From: Halopiger aswanensis
GTDB lineage: Archaea > Halobacteriota > Halobacteria > Halobacteriales > Natrialbaceae
Direction: 5' to 3'
Assembly (NCBI RefSeq): GCF_003610195.1
Contig: NZ_RAPO01000002.1
Coordinates: 558,001-622,000, forward strand
DNA length: 64,000 nucleotides
This document shows positions 34,028-42,784 of this stretch, one piece after another. Both the position numbers and the translations under genes were made by a program. The notes below the pieces were generated by a model, which did no database searches, was not told the origin of the DNA, and was given only the letters and a program-made list of their open reading frames with translations. Position 1 is the first letter of the stretch. Each line of letters opens with the position of its first letter.

Positions 34028-34498
34028 ATGAGTCTCCCCATCGATCCCGCGACGATCGACCCCGAGGCGTTCGGCGAGAAGCAGGCCGTCCTCGAGATGG
34101 ACCACGAGGCGGCGATCGAGCACGTCCGCGAGGTCTGCGAGGACGTCGGGTTCGGTATCCCCGTCGAGTTCTCGCCGTCCGAGTTGCTCAACGAGAAGGT
34201 CGACGCCGACCGCGACCCCTACTACGTGCTCGGCGCCTGCAACCCCGAAATCGCGGACCGGGCGCTCGACGAGACGCCCCGCATCGGCGGGCTCTTTCCC
34301 TGTAACATGATCGTCTGGCAGGAGGAGCCGGGCCGCCAGCGGGTCTACCACGTCTCGATCATGAAGATCGCGCGCCTGCTCGGGACGGCGCCGAACAACG
34401 AGGAGTGGGCCGACATCGTCGACACGACGGGCGATCTCACCGAAGAAGCGTTCGAGCGGTTCGACTCGGTCGAGACCGAGACCGAAGACGCGGACTGA
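34028..34498 (+). CDS. DUF302 domain protein
   Basis: The 156-residue soluble protein has DUF302 features: IEHVREVCEDVGFGIPVEF, YVLGACNPEIADRAL and GLFPCNMIVWQE. The family forms small beta-barrel dimers of unknown function. ATG 34028 is used. It follows the CPBP gene after 65 nt on the same strand. Confidence 0.85.
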   Translation: MSLPIDPATIDPEAFGEKQAVLEMDHEAAIEHVREVCEDVGFGIPVEFSPSELLNEKVDADRDPYYVLGACNPEIADRALDETPRIGGLFPCNMIVWQEEPGRQRVYHVSIMKIARLLGTAPNNEEWADIVDTTGDLTEEAFERFDSVETETEDAD

Positions 34499-34604
34499 CG
34501 GCCGATCAGCGCGGACAGACTGCTTTTCGCTCGCGCTCGCAGATCGAACTCGAGTCGGGAACGTACGAAACCGAAAACAGGACGTCAGCAGGGGTATCGG
34601 GCGA

Positions 34605-36041
34605 TCAGTCGGCGTGTTGCACGCGCTCGGTCCGACTCGTCGTCGGAATGCCGAACCCGGACAACGCCATGGCAAATAGCACCAGCGGCGAGAGGAAGCC
34701 GAACAGGTAGAACGGCGCGTACTCGAGCGTGGGAACGCCGGTTGCGCCGGCCATGAAGACGCCGCCGGCGTGCCACGGCAGGAGCGCACCGGTCGGCGTC
34801 CCGGCGGCCTCGACGGCGCGGGACAGTTCCTCGCTGTCGAGTCCGAACTCGTCGTAGAGGTTCCGCAGCGTCACGCCCGGCAGGACGATGCTCATGTACT
34901 GCTGGGCGGTCAATGCGTTGATGACGATCGCGGAGACGCCGGTGCCGGCGATCAGACTGCCCGAACTTCGGACGCCCTGCGAGAGCCGGTGCGCGAGCAC
35001 CGCGAGGACGCCGATGCGCTCGAGCAGACCGCCCAGCGCCAGCGCCGCGACGACGACGGTGATCGTCCAGGCCGAGCCGGTGAGCCCGCCGGTGGCGAGC
35101 AGGTCGTCCACGAGCTCCGACCCCGTCTCGGGTGCGGTGCCGCCCATGAAGACTTCCCAGGCGGGGACGAAGCCCGTTCCCTGGACGAGGATCGTGGTGA
35201 TAATGCCCGCGAAGACGCCGGCGACGAGCGTCGGCAGCGCCGGGTAGCCCCGGAGCGCGAGGCCGAACGTGACCACGAGCGGCACGAACGCGAGCACGGA
35301 CAGCGAGTACGTGTCCGCGAGCGCGGTCTGAATCTCCGCGATCTGATCGGCCGGCACGGCGCCGCCGAACTGGAGGCCGAGCGCGGCGAAGCCGAGCACC
35401 GAGAGGCCGAAGGCGATCACGGTCCCCGTCCGCATGCGGTAGATGTGGTCGTACAGCGGCGTGTTCGTTACACCGGCTGCGAGGTTCGTCGTGTCCGAGA
35501 GCGGGGACTGCTTGTCCCCCGCGTAGGCGCCCGAAATGACCGCGCCGACGGTCATCGGGGCGGGAACGCCGAGTCCGGCGCCGATGCCGACGAACGCGAC
35601 GCCGAGCGTTCCGACCGTCGTCCACGAGGAGCCGATCGAGAACGCGACGACGGCCGCCAGGATCGCCGCCGCGGGCAGGAACACCTGCGGCGAGAGCAAC
35701 TCGAGGCCGTAGTACATCATCGCCGGGATCGTGCCGGCGTCGACCCAGGTCGCGATCAGGGCGTAGATGGTGAAGATGATCAGCAGCGCTTGCATCCCCA
35801 TCACCAGCCCGTTCGTGATCCCCTCGGAGAGGTCGTCCCAGGTGTAGCCGAGGTAGCGGCCGAACGCGCCCGTCGCAACGATGCTCCAGAGCAGCGGTCC
35901 GTGGGGGGCGAGGCCGAGCACGGCCGAGCCGATCCCCAGAAAGAGGACGACCGCGAGCACCGGAACGAGCGCCAGCCGGAACGAGGGGCGCCGATCCGGA
36001 TCGAGGTCGTCGATCGTCGTCGGTGTAAAGTCGAGTGCCAT
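34605..36041 (-). CDS. nhaC: Na+/H+ antiporter NhaC family
   Basis: The 478-residue protein has about 11-12 helices and NhaC-type motifs: SIGSSWTTVGTLGVAF, SGAYAGDKQSPLSDTTNLAA and ALTAQQYMSIVLPG, with GALLPWHAGG near the end. It exports sodium in exchange for protons at the cytoplasmic membrane, as expected in a salt-dependent organism. An AT-rich TATA-like box lies 23-30 nt upstream. Confidence 0.92.
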   Translation of the reverse strand: MALDFTPTTIDDLDPDRRPSFRLALVPVLAVVLFLGIGSAVLGLAPHGPLLWSIVATGAFGRYLGYTWDDLSEGITNGLVMGMQALLIIFTIYALIATWVDAGTIPAMMYYGLELLSPQVFLPAAAILAAVVAFSIGSSWTTVGTLGVAFVGIGAGLGVPAPMTVGAVISGAYAGDKQSPLSDTTNLAAGVTNTPLYDHIYRMRTGTVIAFGLSVLGFAALGLQFGGAVPADQIAEIQTALADTYSLSVLAFVPLVVTFGLALRGYPALPTLVAGVFAGIITTILVQGTGFVPAWEVFMGGTAPETGSELVDDLLATGGLTGSAWTITVVVAALALGGLLERIGVLAVLAHRLSQGVRSSGSLIAGTGVSAIVINALTAQQYMSIVLPGVTLRNLYDEFGLDSEELSRAVEAAGTPTGALLPWHAGGVFMAGATGVPTLEYAPFYLFGFLSPLVLFAMALSGFGIPTTSRTERVQHAD

Positions 36042-36063
36042 CGGTGGCGATATGCACTTGGTG

Positions 36064-36071
36064 AATAAAAA
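36064..36071 (-). promoter_or_regulatory. TATA-like box of nhaC
   Basis: TTTTTATT on the minus strand lies 23-30 nt before the nhaC ATG. It indicates a leaderless transcript. Confidence 0.6.
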
Positions 36072-36213
36072 TACGACGATGTATTACCCAAGAGCATGCA
36101 GTCCGGTACCGAGAGCCACGGGGACACCGCTCAAATTCACGGACGGCGACGGGTCAATCCGATAAGGGATCGAAACCCTAGCGACTAAGCCGCCCGATCG
36201 CCTCCATACGGGT

Positions 36214-36444
36214 ATGGCGTTCGACCCTGTCGCCGCCCTCGCGCTGGCACTCCTGACGCCGAATCTCCTCGGCGTGATCGGCATGCTCGTCTTGCTCGTG
36301 GGCGTCCCGCTGCTCGTGATCGCCGTCATCGCCGTCCTGACGGGGTACGTCGAGCAGGATGCCGCGCAGTTCCTCGAGAAGTTGGAGCGAGAAGACGTGG
36401 ACGACTTCGACCTCGAGCCGGATCTCGAACCGGAAGACGACTGA
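36214..36444 (+). CDS. Small membrane protein of unknown function
   Basis: The 76-residue protein has two hydrophobic helices (about 5-45) and an acidic C-terminal tail (EDVDDFDLEPDLEPEDD). No family is recognised. The ATG is the first in the frame and the composition is typical of haloarchaeal small membrane proteins. Confidence 0.62.
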   Translation: MAFDPVAALALALLTPNLLGVIGMLVLLVGVPLLVIAVIAVLTGYVEQDAAQFLEKLEREDVDDFDLEPDLEPEDD

Positions 36445-36553
36445 CGACGGAGCCGCAGTCTGCTGTGTCAGGCGGCAACAGGCCGCGTCAGGCGGTCGTG
36501 ATACCACGACTCGCGGAACCCTTATACTCGTCTCACCCCTCTCTCTGGTTGTA

Positions 36554-36748
36554 ATGGCAACTGGTACTGTTGATTTCTTCAACGACACGGGCGGTTACGG
36601 TTTCATCTCGACTGAGGACGCGGACGACGACGTGTTCTTCCACATGGAAGACGTTGGCGGCGACGACCTCGAGGAAGGACAGGAACTCGAATTCGACATC
36701 GAACAGGCTCCCAAGGGCCCGCGAGCGACGAACGTCACTCGCTTCTAA
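36554..36748 (+). CDS. cspA: Cold-shock-domain RNA-binding protein
   Basis: The 64-residue protein is a single cold-shock domain: GTVDFFNDTGGYGFIS (RNP1) and DVFFHMED (RNP2), ending in a typical QAPKGPRATNV strand. It binds single-stranded nucleic acid and acts as an RNA chaperone. A CTTATACT box lies about 26-33 nt upstream of the ATG. A hairpin with a T-run follows the gene. Confidence 0.95.
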   Translation: MATGTVDFFNDTGGYGFISTEDADDDVFFHMEDVGGDDLEEGQELEFDIEQAPKGPRATNVTRF

Positions 36749-36764
36749 CGACGACGCAGTTCTC

Positions 36765-36801
36765 GTCGCCTAACGGCGACTGATTCTCGTCTACCGTTTT
36801 T
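36765..36801 (+). terminator. Hairpin plus T-run after cspA
   Basis: GTCGCC-TAAC-GGCGAC (36765-36780) forms a perfect 6-bp stem 17 nt after the stop, followed by a T5 run at 36797-36801. It is the clearest terminator-like element I found. Confidence 0.5.
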
Positions 36802-36892
36802 CAAGTACAATAGATCCCAGTCCGCGGAGCGCTGCCGACGATCGGTCTCGGTACTCGATGCTGGTCACCTGAGGCTCGTCACTCGAGGCTCG

Positions 36893-38194
36893 TCACTCGA
36901 TACTCGAGAACGCGCTGAGGTTCGCCTGCAGCCCGGCCGCGAGTTCCGACTTGCGGCGGAGTCGCTGGCGGGAAACCGGCAGTTGGGTAGCGATTTCGGC
37001 GACCGCGCCGTGGAACGTTTCGGCCTCCCCGTACTCCCCGTCGAAAGCGTTGCGGACGCTCTCGCGGACCTGCCAGACGCCGACCGGCGCCCAGTAGTCG
37101 TCCGACACCTCCCGGAGCACGAGACACTTCGCCTGGCGGCCGATCGACTCGAGGTGCTCGAGGACGCCCAACCGAGCGGCGTAGTAGGCGCCCGCAGTCT
37201 CCTCGACGTAGCTCGAGCGACCCTCGTACCCCTCCGAGGCGCTGGCCATCCACGTGTTGCCCTCGGGATCGGGGTTCCAGATGCTGCCGGGCGCCTTCAT
37301 CTCGACGAGTTCGAACTCCCAGTTGCCGGGCGCGAGGACGACCCAGTAGCGGTTGCCCATGTACTCGTTGGCCCAGACCTGTACCTCGTCGATGCTCGGC
37401 GCGTTGCGGATGCGCCCGCGAAGGAACTGGCCGACGGTGTCGTCGACGGCCGTGATCGACCACCGCGTCGGGACGAGCCGACGCTGTTCGGCCTCGCCCA
37501 GGGCGCCGGCCGACAGGATCGAGTTGATCTCGTAGACGTCGAACCCGCGCCGGTAGAGGTAGGTCATCGCGCCCTGAGCCTGCCAGTCGTCGTCCTCTAA
37601 GGTCTTCTTGACCGGCTTCGGCACGTAGGGATTCTCCCGGAGCTCGGCGTTGCGGGCGTTCGCGCGCGGGCCGCGGGGCGTCGCGACGTCCGTCCCTGCG
37701 TCGAGACCGAGGTCCGGCGTATCGTCGAGCCCGATCTCTAAGTCGACCGGCCGGTCCGCGATCGCGACCTCGCGCTGGACGCCGACGAAGCCGTTCCAGG
37801 CGTCGTGGACGTTCGGCGTGAGCCGGCTCGCGATCGAGGGCGAGTCGACGTTCGCGCGCTTGTTCGAATTCAACAGCCCCGTCCGGCGCTGGAGCACGTC
37901 GTTGATCGCGTATCCCTGTTGGTACCACTCGCCGTCGGTGACGTAGTCCTCGGCGTCGTCCTCGTCGCCGACGGGCGAGAGCAGGCCGACGGGGATATCC
38001 GGGTAGTTCGACCGCCCGACGAAGATCGAGGGCGAGGTCGAGCCGACGAGCGTGTCGCCGCTGAGCGCGTCGTCGAACCGCTGCTCGAACTCCTCGAGGT
38101 GGTCGGTGATCTCGTAGGACTTCTCCTTGGCGAGGCGGCGACGCTGGGCCTCCTCGTCGGGCTCTAAGTCCTCGATGTACTCGTCGAGGCGCAT
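36893..38194 (-). CDS. nreA: DNA repair protein NreA
   Basis: The 433-residue protein has the archaeal Nre features: SPSIFVGRSNYPDIPVGLL near the start, ENPYVPKPVKKTLEDDDWQAQGAM, and a late AYYAARLGVLEHLE region. Nre proteins act in repair of DNA damage such as interstrand crosslinks in Haloferax. The extreme C-terminus, QANLSAFSSIE, fits a PCNA-interaction box (QxxLxxF). A CATTCAAA-like box lies about 28-35 nt before the ATG. The 317-nt stretch to the next gene holds the two divergent promoters and nothing else I can see. Confidence 0.9.
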   Translation of the reverse strand: MRLDEYIEDLEPDEEAQRRRLAKEKSYEITDHLEEFEQRFDDALSGDTLVGSTSPSIFVGRSNYPDIPVGLLSPVGDEDDAEDYVTDGEWYQQGYAINDVLQRRTGLLNSNKRANVDSPSIASRLTPNVHDAWNGFVGVQREVAIADRPVDLEIGLDDTPDLGLDAGTDVATPRGPRANARNAELRENPYVPKPVKKTLEDDDWQAQGAMTYLYRRGFDVYEINSILSAGALGEAEQRRLVPTRWSITAVDDTVGQFLRGRIRNAPSIDEVQVWANEYMGNRYWVVLAPGNWEFELVEMKAPGSIWNPDPEGNTWMASASEGYEGRSSYVEETAGAYYAARLGVLEHLESIGRQAKCLVLREVSDDYWAPVGVWQVRESVRNAFDGEYGEAETFHGAVAEIATQLPVSRQRLRRKSELAAGLQANLSAFSSIE

Positions 38195-38510
38195 TCACCG
38201 GAAGTAGGAGTGCGGCCGGTTTGAATGTTGCCGACCGCGGTGTCAGAGGCACGGCCCACCGGCGTTCGGGCAGTTCACCAGTATCGGGCCGCACACGTTC
38301 GTACCGGCCGATCGGTAAAATACCCGTCAGCGCGTTTTCCGAGCCAGAAAATCCGGTCCGCAACCGGTGGTGATCCGTCCTCGCGGGAAACGGTTGCCGT
38401 CGCTCTCGAGCCGAGCCCTCGAGTCGAAGTCCTCGAGTCCTCGAGACCGAGTCGCACGCGCGAGCCCTCGAAAGACAACCGTTAAAAACGGCGGGCGGGA
38501 AAGGACGGGT

Positions 38511-38690
38511 ATGAGTACGACCGACGACCGCGAGACGCGCTCGTGTGTCTCCTGCGGGCTCAACATCGCGGGGACGAACGCCGCAGCGTTCAAGTGCCCC
38601 GAGTGCGGCCAGCAGATCTACCGCTGCGCCAAGTGTCGCAAGCAGAGCAACCTCTACGAGTGCCCCGACTGCGGGTTCACCGGACCATAA
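38511..38690 (+). CDS. HVO_2753-type small zinc-finger protein
   Basis: The 59-residue protein has four CxxC motifs (CVSCG, CPECG, CAKCR, CPDCG), enough for two zinc sites. Length and motif order match Haloferax HVO_2753, a zinc-binding small protein linked to swarming and biofilm formation. A TTAAAAA box lies 24-30 nt upstream. It precedes aEF-1beta by 10 nt, so the two are an operon, which hints at a translation-related role. Confidence 0.9.
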   Translation: MSTTDDRETRSCVSCGLNIAGTNAAAFKCPECGQQIYRCAKCRKQSNLYECPDCGFTGP

Positions 38691-38700
38691 CACTACCGCC

Positions 38701-38967
38701 ATGGGTAAAGTAGCCGCCAAAATCAAGGTCATGCCGAACAGCCCCGAGATCGACCTCGACGCGCTCCAGGAGCGCCTCGAGAGTTCCCTCCCCGAGGGCG
38801 CGAAGATTAACGGCGTCGAGCGCGAGGAAGTCGCGTTCGGCCTCACCGCACTCTACCCCACCGTGATCGTCCCGGACGGCGCGGGCGGCACGGAGACCGT
38901 CGAGGAGAACTTCTCCGAGGTCGAGGGCGTCGAGAGCGTCGAAGTCGACAACGTCGGCCGCATCTAA
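38701..38967 (+). CDS. aef1b: Translation elongation factor aEF-1beta
   Basis: The 88-residue protein has the archaeal EF-1beta pattern [35 protein letters not shown] and a C-terminal VEGVESVEV strand. It is the nucleotide-exchange factor for aEF-1alpha. It is co-transcribed with the small zinc protein 10 nt upstream. Confidence 0.95.
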   Translation: MGKVAAKIKVMPNSPEIDLDALQERLESSLPEGAKINGVEREEVAFGLTALYPTVIVPDGAGGTETVEENFSEVEGVESVEVDNVGRI

Positions 38968-39106
38968 GCGTCGACGGCCGCTCTCGAGCGTTCTCGAGCG
39001 ATTTTCACCGTTCTTCAGTTCGAAACCGAGACGATCCCGTAGCTGGAGTGCCGCGGGTTTCGAACGTATCACAACGCTTACCGTACCGAACGGGGAATGA
39101 CCGCCT

Positions 39107-40417
39107 GTGACCGTACTGTCGGATCCCGCGAAACGTCGCTGGGTCGCGTGGGGGGCACTGGCGACGGTCTTCCTGCTGGTCAACCTGCACCGGCTCTCGA
39201 CGGCAGTGCTATCGGAGCGACTGACCGCTGCCTTCGGAACGTCGGCCTCGCAGTTGGGAACGTTACACGCCGCCTTTTTCCTCATCTACGCCGTCGTCCA
39301 GATTCCGGTCGGCGTCCTCGTCGATCGAATCGGGCCGCGACGGATCGGTTCGATCGGCGGGATCGTTCTGAGCGTCGGCGCGATCGCCTTCGCCCTAAGC
39401 GAGAGCTACGTCGTCGCGTTCGCCGCACGCGCGCTCATCGGCTTCGGGAGCGGCGCCATCTTCGTCTCGATCCTCCGCTTTTGCGCGAACTGGTACCGGG
39501 CTGACGAGTTCGCGACCATGACCGGCCTGACCGCCGGCGTCGCCGGGCTCGGGGCGATCCTCGCGACGACGCCGCTCGCCGTCGCCGTCGATGCGGCCGG
39601 CTGGCGACCGACCGTCCTGAGTCTGGGCGTGGTCGGCCTCCTCGCAGCCGTCGCGGTCGCCGCCCTGGCCCACGACTCGCCGGCAGCTGCCGACCTCGAG
39701 CCGATCGCGGGCGTCCCCGAGCGCGCGACGACGTCGCTTGCGGAAACGCGCGAGCACCTCCGGACGCTCCTGCGAGACGGCGACCAGTGGCTCCTATCGA
39801 TCGCCTTCTTCGCGGGCAACGGCACGGTGCTGACGCTGATCGGCCTCTGGGGCGTCCCGTATCTGGTCGTCGTCTACGGCCTCGACGTGACGACCGCGTC
39901 GTACTTCACGCTGCTCGGCTCGATCGGGATGTTGGTCGGCTCGCCGGCCGTCGGTTGGCTCTCGGATCGCCTCGAGCGCCGGCTGGCGTTGCTGTCAGCC
40001 GGTCTCGCGATCTTCGCGGTCGCGCTCGCGGTCATTCCCGCGTTCGGCCGACCGCCGCTGCCGGTCGTCGCGGGCGTCTACTTCGTCTGTGGGTTCCTCC
40101 TGGGTGCCGTCATGCTCTCGCTGTCGGTCATCAAGGAGCGGTACCCCGCGAGCGCGAGCGGCGTGGCGACGGCGACCGTCAACGCGGCCGGCTTCGTCGG
40201 TGGGACGGTGCTTCCGACCGTTCTGGGGATGGCGCTGGACGCGTACCGAACCGGCGATACCGTCGAGGGGACGGTCGTCTACACCCAGTTCGGCTACCGC
40301 GTCGCGTTCGGCATCCTCGCCGTCGGCGTCGGCGTCGCCTTCCTGTGCTCGCTCGCGCTGCTCGCGCGGACCGGGCGGCGCGGAACGGAAGCGCCGGAGC
40401 GGTCGCTCGAGGGGTGA
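39107..40417 (+). CDS. MFS transporter (nitrate/hexuronate-type sub-branch)
   Basis: The 436-residue protein has 12 helices, an MFS loop motif (VGVLVDRIGPRRIG), ALIGFGSGAIFVSILRF, and in the second half GWLSDRLERRLAL. It resembles metabolite and nitrate carriers rather than drug pumps, but the substrate is not determined. The start is GTG 39107. The downstream neighbour is convergent. Confidence 0.87.
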   Translation: MTVLSDPAKRRWVAWGALATVFLLVNLHRLSTAVLSERLTAAFGTSASQLGTLHAAFFLIYAVVQIPVGVLVDRIGPRRIGSIGGIVLSVGAIAFALSESYVVAFAARALIGFGSGAIFVSILRFCANWYRADEFATMTGLTAGVAGLGAILATTPLAVAVDAAGWRPTVLSLGVVGLLAAVAVAALAHDSPAAADLEPIAGVPERATTSLAETREHLRTLLRDGDQWLLSIAFFAGNGTVLTLIGLWGVPYLVVVYGLDVTTASYFTLLGSIGMLVGSPAVGWLSDRLERRLALLSAGLAIFAVALAVIPAFGRPPLPVVAGVYFVCGFLLGAVMLSLSVIKERYPASASGVATATVNAAGFVGGTVLPTVLGMALDAYRTGDTVEGTVVYTQFGYRVAFGILAVGVGVAFLCSLALLARTGRRGTEAPERSLEG

Positions 40418-40459
40418 GCGCCGAACTACCAAAAGGGCCGCGTCGCTGAGCGCTGCTCG

Positions 40460-41137
40460 TCAGTCCAGCGTCCGCTTTTCTTCCGGATCGACCGTCGCGA
40501 GGTACTGCTCGAGCAGGTCGGGAAACTCCCGGCCGCGGATGTACCGCAGGCCGAAGTCCTCGGTCCAGGCGATGATTCCCCTGTCTTCGGTGACGACGCC
40601 GGCCTCGAGTTCCCGGGCGAGGATCAGCAGGTCGAAGTCCTCCCGCGAGTCGAGCACGCCGGTTCGCATCGCGCTGCGGTACTTCTCCCGCAGATCGGAG
40701 ATCACCGCGTCGATCTCGGTCTTGTACTCGTGGTCCTCGAGTGGCTGCTGGCCGTTGGTTTCCTCGGCGCGTCGGACCGCCTCCTCGGAAACGCGGAGTC
40801 CGCGGTCGACCCGATCGCTCATTTCGTCGACGAAGCTGTAGACGACGTTGGCCGGAATGGACACCTCGTACCGGTCGGGATGTTTCCGCACGACCCAGGT
40901 GTTGAGTTTCGCGTACACCTCGTCGTCGACCTCGCGGGCCTCGAGTATCGTCGTGAGTTCGTCGTGGATCGTCGGCGGCACGTAACAGGAGATGCCGAGG
41001 TTGAGCCGCGCGTGGGCGATCAGATCGAGCAGTCGGCAGACGGCGTCCTCGAGCGATTCGTCCTCGCGGCGGATCTCCTCGGTGACGAACAGCGACGTGT
41101 CGAGGACGAACCGCTGTTTAAACGCATCGGCGGACAT
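40460..41137 (-). CDS. RNA ligase partner protein (PIN domain)
   Basis: The 225-residue protein starts [14 protein letters not shown] (PIN-domain first Asp) and has [36 protein letters not shown] and a late [10 protein letters not shown]. It matches the archaeal family found with the Rnl3-type RNA ligase. PIN domains are metal-dependent RNases, so it may trim or recognise RNA ends for the ligase. The ligase is present 1.65 kb away on the other strand. Confidence 0.88.
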   Translation of the reverse strand: MSADAFKQRFVLDTSLFVTEEIRREDESLEDAVCRLLDLIAHARLNLGISCYVPPTIHDELTTILEAREVDDEVYAKLNTWVVRKHPDRYEVSIPANVVYSFVDEMSDRVDRGLRVSEEAVRRAEETNGQQPLEDHEYKTEIDAVISDLREKYRSAMRTGVLDSREDFDLLILARELEAGVVTEDRGIIAWTEDFGLRYIRGREFPDLLEQYLATVDPEEKRTLD

Positions 41138-41227
41138 CTCGTTCTCGAGTTGGTGCTGAACGGGGAAATAACTGGCTCGCGGTCCGCGGCAAGCGGGACC
41201 ACCGCCGTCGGTACGTCGGCGCCGCCG

Positions 41228-41746
41228 TTACTCTGCCGGTTCCGTATCGTCCTGTATCCACGGCTCTCGGCCGCCCCGGGAGGCCCGCGGGCCGCTCTCG
41301 AGCGGACCGACGACACCCCTCTCGAGCGCCTCGAGACACTCCGCGACGGTGTAGGTCCGCTCGCCGTCGGCGCAAGGCGTGACACACTGCAGCCGTTCGC
41401 CCTCGTAGACGGCCACGGAGACGATCGGAACCTGGATTTCGGCGGCGTGGCAGTCCTCGAGCCGGGACGACGTTTCCCGCCGTGCGAACCCGGGTTCGAG
41501 GGAGTACCCCTCGCGGTCGGCCCACGAGCGGAACGTCGCCACCGTCGGCGCCACCGACGGGCCGTCGTCGCTGAGTTCCTCGAGCGTGGGGCAGACCGGC
41601 GCCCAGTTCGTCACGCGGACGTCGGTCACCGAATCGGTCGCTTCCAGCCGGCGCGCTCGCGCGACGAGGTCGCGAAGCCGTTCGACGACGCCCGGCGGCG
41701 TCCGCGTTCGGAGGAAGACTTCGACGCGAACCGGGTCCGTCGACAT
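41228..41746 (-). CDS. HTH-domain-type haloarchaeal protein
   Basis: The 172-residue protein (DPVRVEVFLRTRTPPGVVERL, then NWAPVCPTLEEL and CHAAEIQVPIVSVAVYE) resembles a haloarchaeal family often annotated as HTH proteins; I cannot see a strong helix-turn-helix myself. The start is uncertain: ATG 41746, 41764 or 41770. A perfect 17-bp palindrome at 41779-41795 lies just upstream of all three and argues against the longest frame (41812). Confidence 0.62.
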   Translation of the reverse strand: MSTDPVRVEVFLRTRTPPGVVERLRDLVARARRLEATDSVTDVRVTNWAPVCPTLEELSDDGPSVAPTVATFRSWADREGYSLEPGFARRETSSRLEDCHAAEIQVPIVSVAVYEGERLQCVTPCADGERTYTVAECLEALERGVVGPLESGPRASRGGREPWIQDDTEPAE

Positions 41747-41778
41747 GGTAGTGGATTCTGTCATAGGCATCAGGGCGG

Positions 41779-41795
41779 GGATGCAAGTTGCATCC
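41779..41795. promoter_or_regulatory. Perfect 17-bp palindrome upstream of the HTH-type gene
   Basis: GGATGCAAGTTGCATCC has 8-bp perfect arms around one central base. It lies 9-33 nt before the candidate starts, a place where a bound dimer would block transcription. Autoregulation is a guess. Confidence 0.6.
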
Positions 41796-41982
41796 GTTAC
41801 TGTCGCCGGCACTGCCGCTTCGCTTAAAGCTAACAGTCTGTCAGCGAACGCGAGTCTTGCCGTCGGTGGACGGGTTCCGTTCCGACGATCGATGCGAGCG
41901 GCGAGAAGTGCGAGCGGGCGCGGGATGAGACCGGGCGCGTCGGCTCGAGTCGTTCGGGACGCCGTTCAGGTGGGGCCCCGAG

Positions 41983-42426
41983 TCAGTAGTCGGGCTGGCG
42001 CTCCGGATCCGCGCCGAGATCGGCCTGCGAGACGATTTCGGCGCCGGCGTCCGAGAGGTCGACGGTCACGTCCTCGTCGACGACCTTGCTGATTTCGTCG
42101 ATGTTGCCGGCCAGCACGGTCAGAATGTCGTTCGGGTTGACGTAGAGGAGCATGTTGCCGTCCTGACCTTCCGCGACGAGTTGCGTGTCGTTCAGGACGA
42201 CCTGATCGTTCTGGATCGTCGCGGCGACGACCGGCAGTGCCTCGGGCTTGCCCGGTTCGTCGTCGCGGACCCGACGGATGTGGACCGCATCGAGGTCGAG
42301 GACCTCTTTGTGCTCTTGAATCCGCTCGGCGCAGTTGACCATGTCCTGCAGCAGCGCCGTCTTCTGCGGGCTGCTGTCGTGATCGCCGTCGAGACAGTGC
42401 TGGCAGACGCGGAGTTCGAGTCGCAT
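41983..42426 (-). CDS. Haloarchaeal protein of unknown function with N-terminal CxxC
   Basis: The 147-residue acidic protein begins MRLELRVCQHCLDGDH, which could bind a metal ion. A helical segment (KTALLQDMVNCAERIQEHK) and beta-rich parts (VVAATIQNDQVVLND, NMLLYVNPNDIL) follow. I do not recognise the family. It lies in the RNA-ligase locus, 90 nt after a zinc-ribbon micro-gene on the same strand. Confidence 0.65.
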   Translation of the reverse strand: MRLELRVCQHCLDGDHDSSPQKTALLQDMVNCAERIQEHKEVLDLDAVHIRRVRDDEPGKPEALPVVAATIQNDQVVLNDTQLVAEGQDGNMLLYVNPNDILTVLAGNIDEISKVVDEDVTVDLSDAGAEIVSQADLGADPERQPDY

Positions 42427-42516
42427 TACCCCTCGCTTATCGCTGGACGCCGATGAGAATTCCGTTTCGGGACCCGCAGAACGGTTTCGAAGCGTCCGCT
42501 CGAGCGCGGCGACAGC

Positions 42517-42639
42517 TCAGACTCGATTTGCGGGTAACGTGCCGAGACAGTTGCGACAGTACGTGTAGAAGCCGTCGTTTTCGGTGCCGCAGACGCGGCA
42601 GCTCACTCGGTTCCGGGACTGGGGCTGTCGTCGAGCCAT
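42517..42639 (-). CDS. 40-residue zinc-ribbon micro-protein
   Basis: The open frame extends to 42837, but only the last 40 residues (from ATG 42639, MARRQPQS) look like a protein: CRVCG...CRNCL, a CxxC pair that could bind one zinc ion. Such micro-proteins are frequent in haloarchaea. It diverges from the RNA ligase gene across a 145-nt promoter region. Confidence 0.6.
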   Translation of the reverse strand: MARRQPQSRNRVSCRVCGTENDGFYTYCRNCLGTLPANRV

Positions 42640-42784
42640 ACCCGCTACTAACGATACCAGCCGGAAATCCGCACGCCTGACGTTCGCAAGTCTCCGCCGG
42701 GTCAGCGCCGATCGATCTCGGGCAGGGTCCGAGACGGAGCGGGCATGGTCGGCTTTCTTTGCCCTGTCAATGGTATCCGCACAC

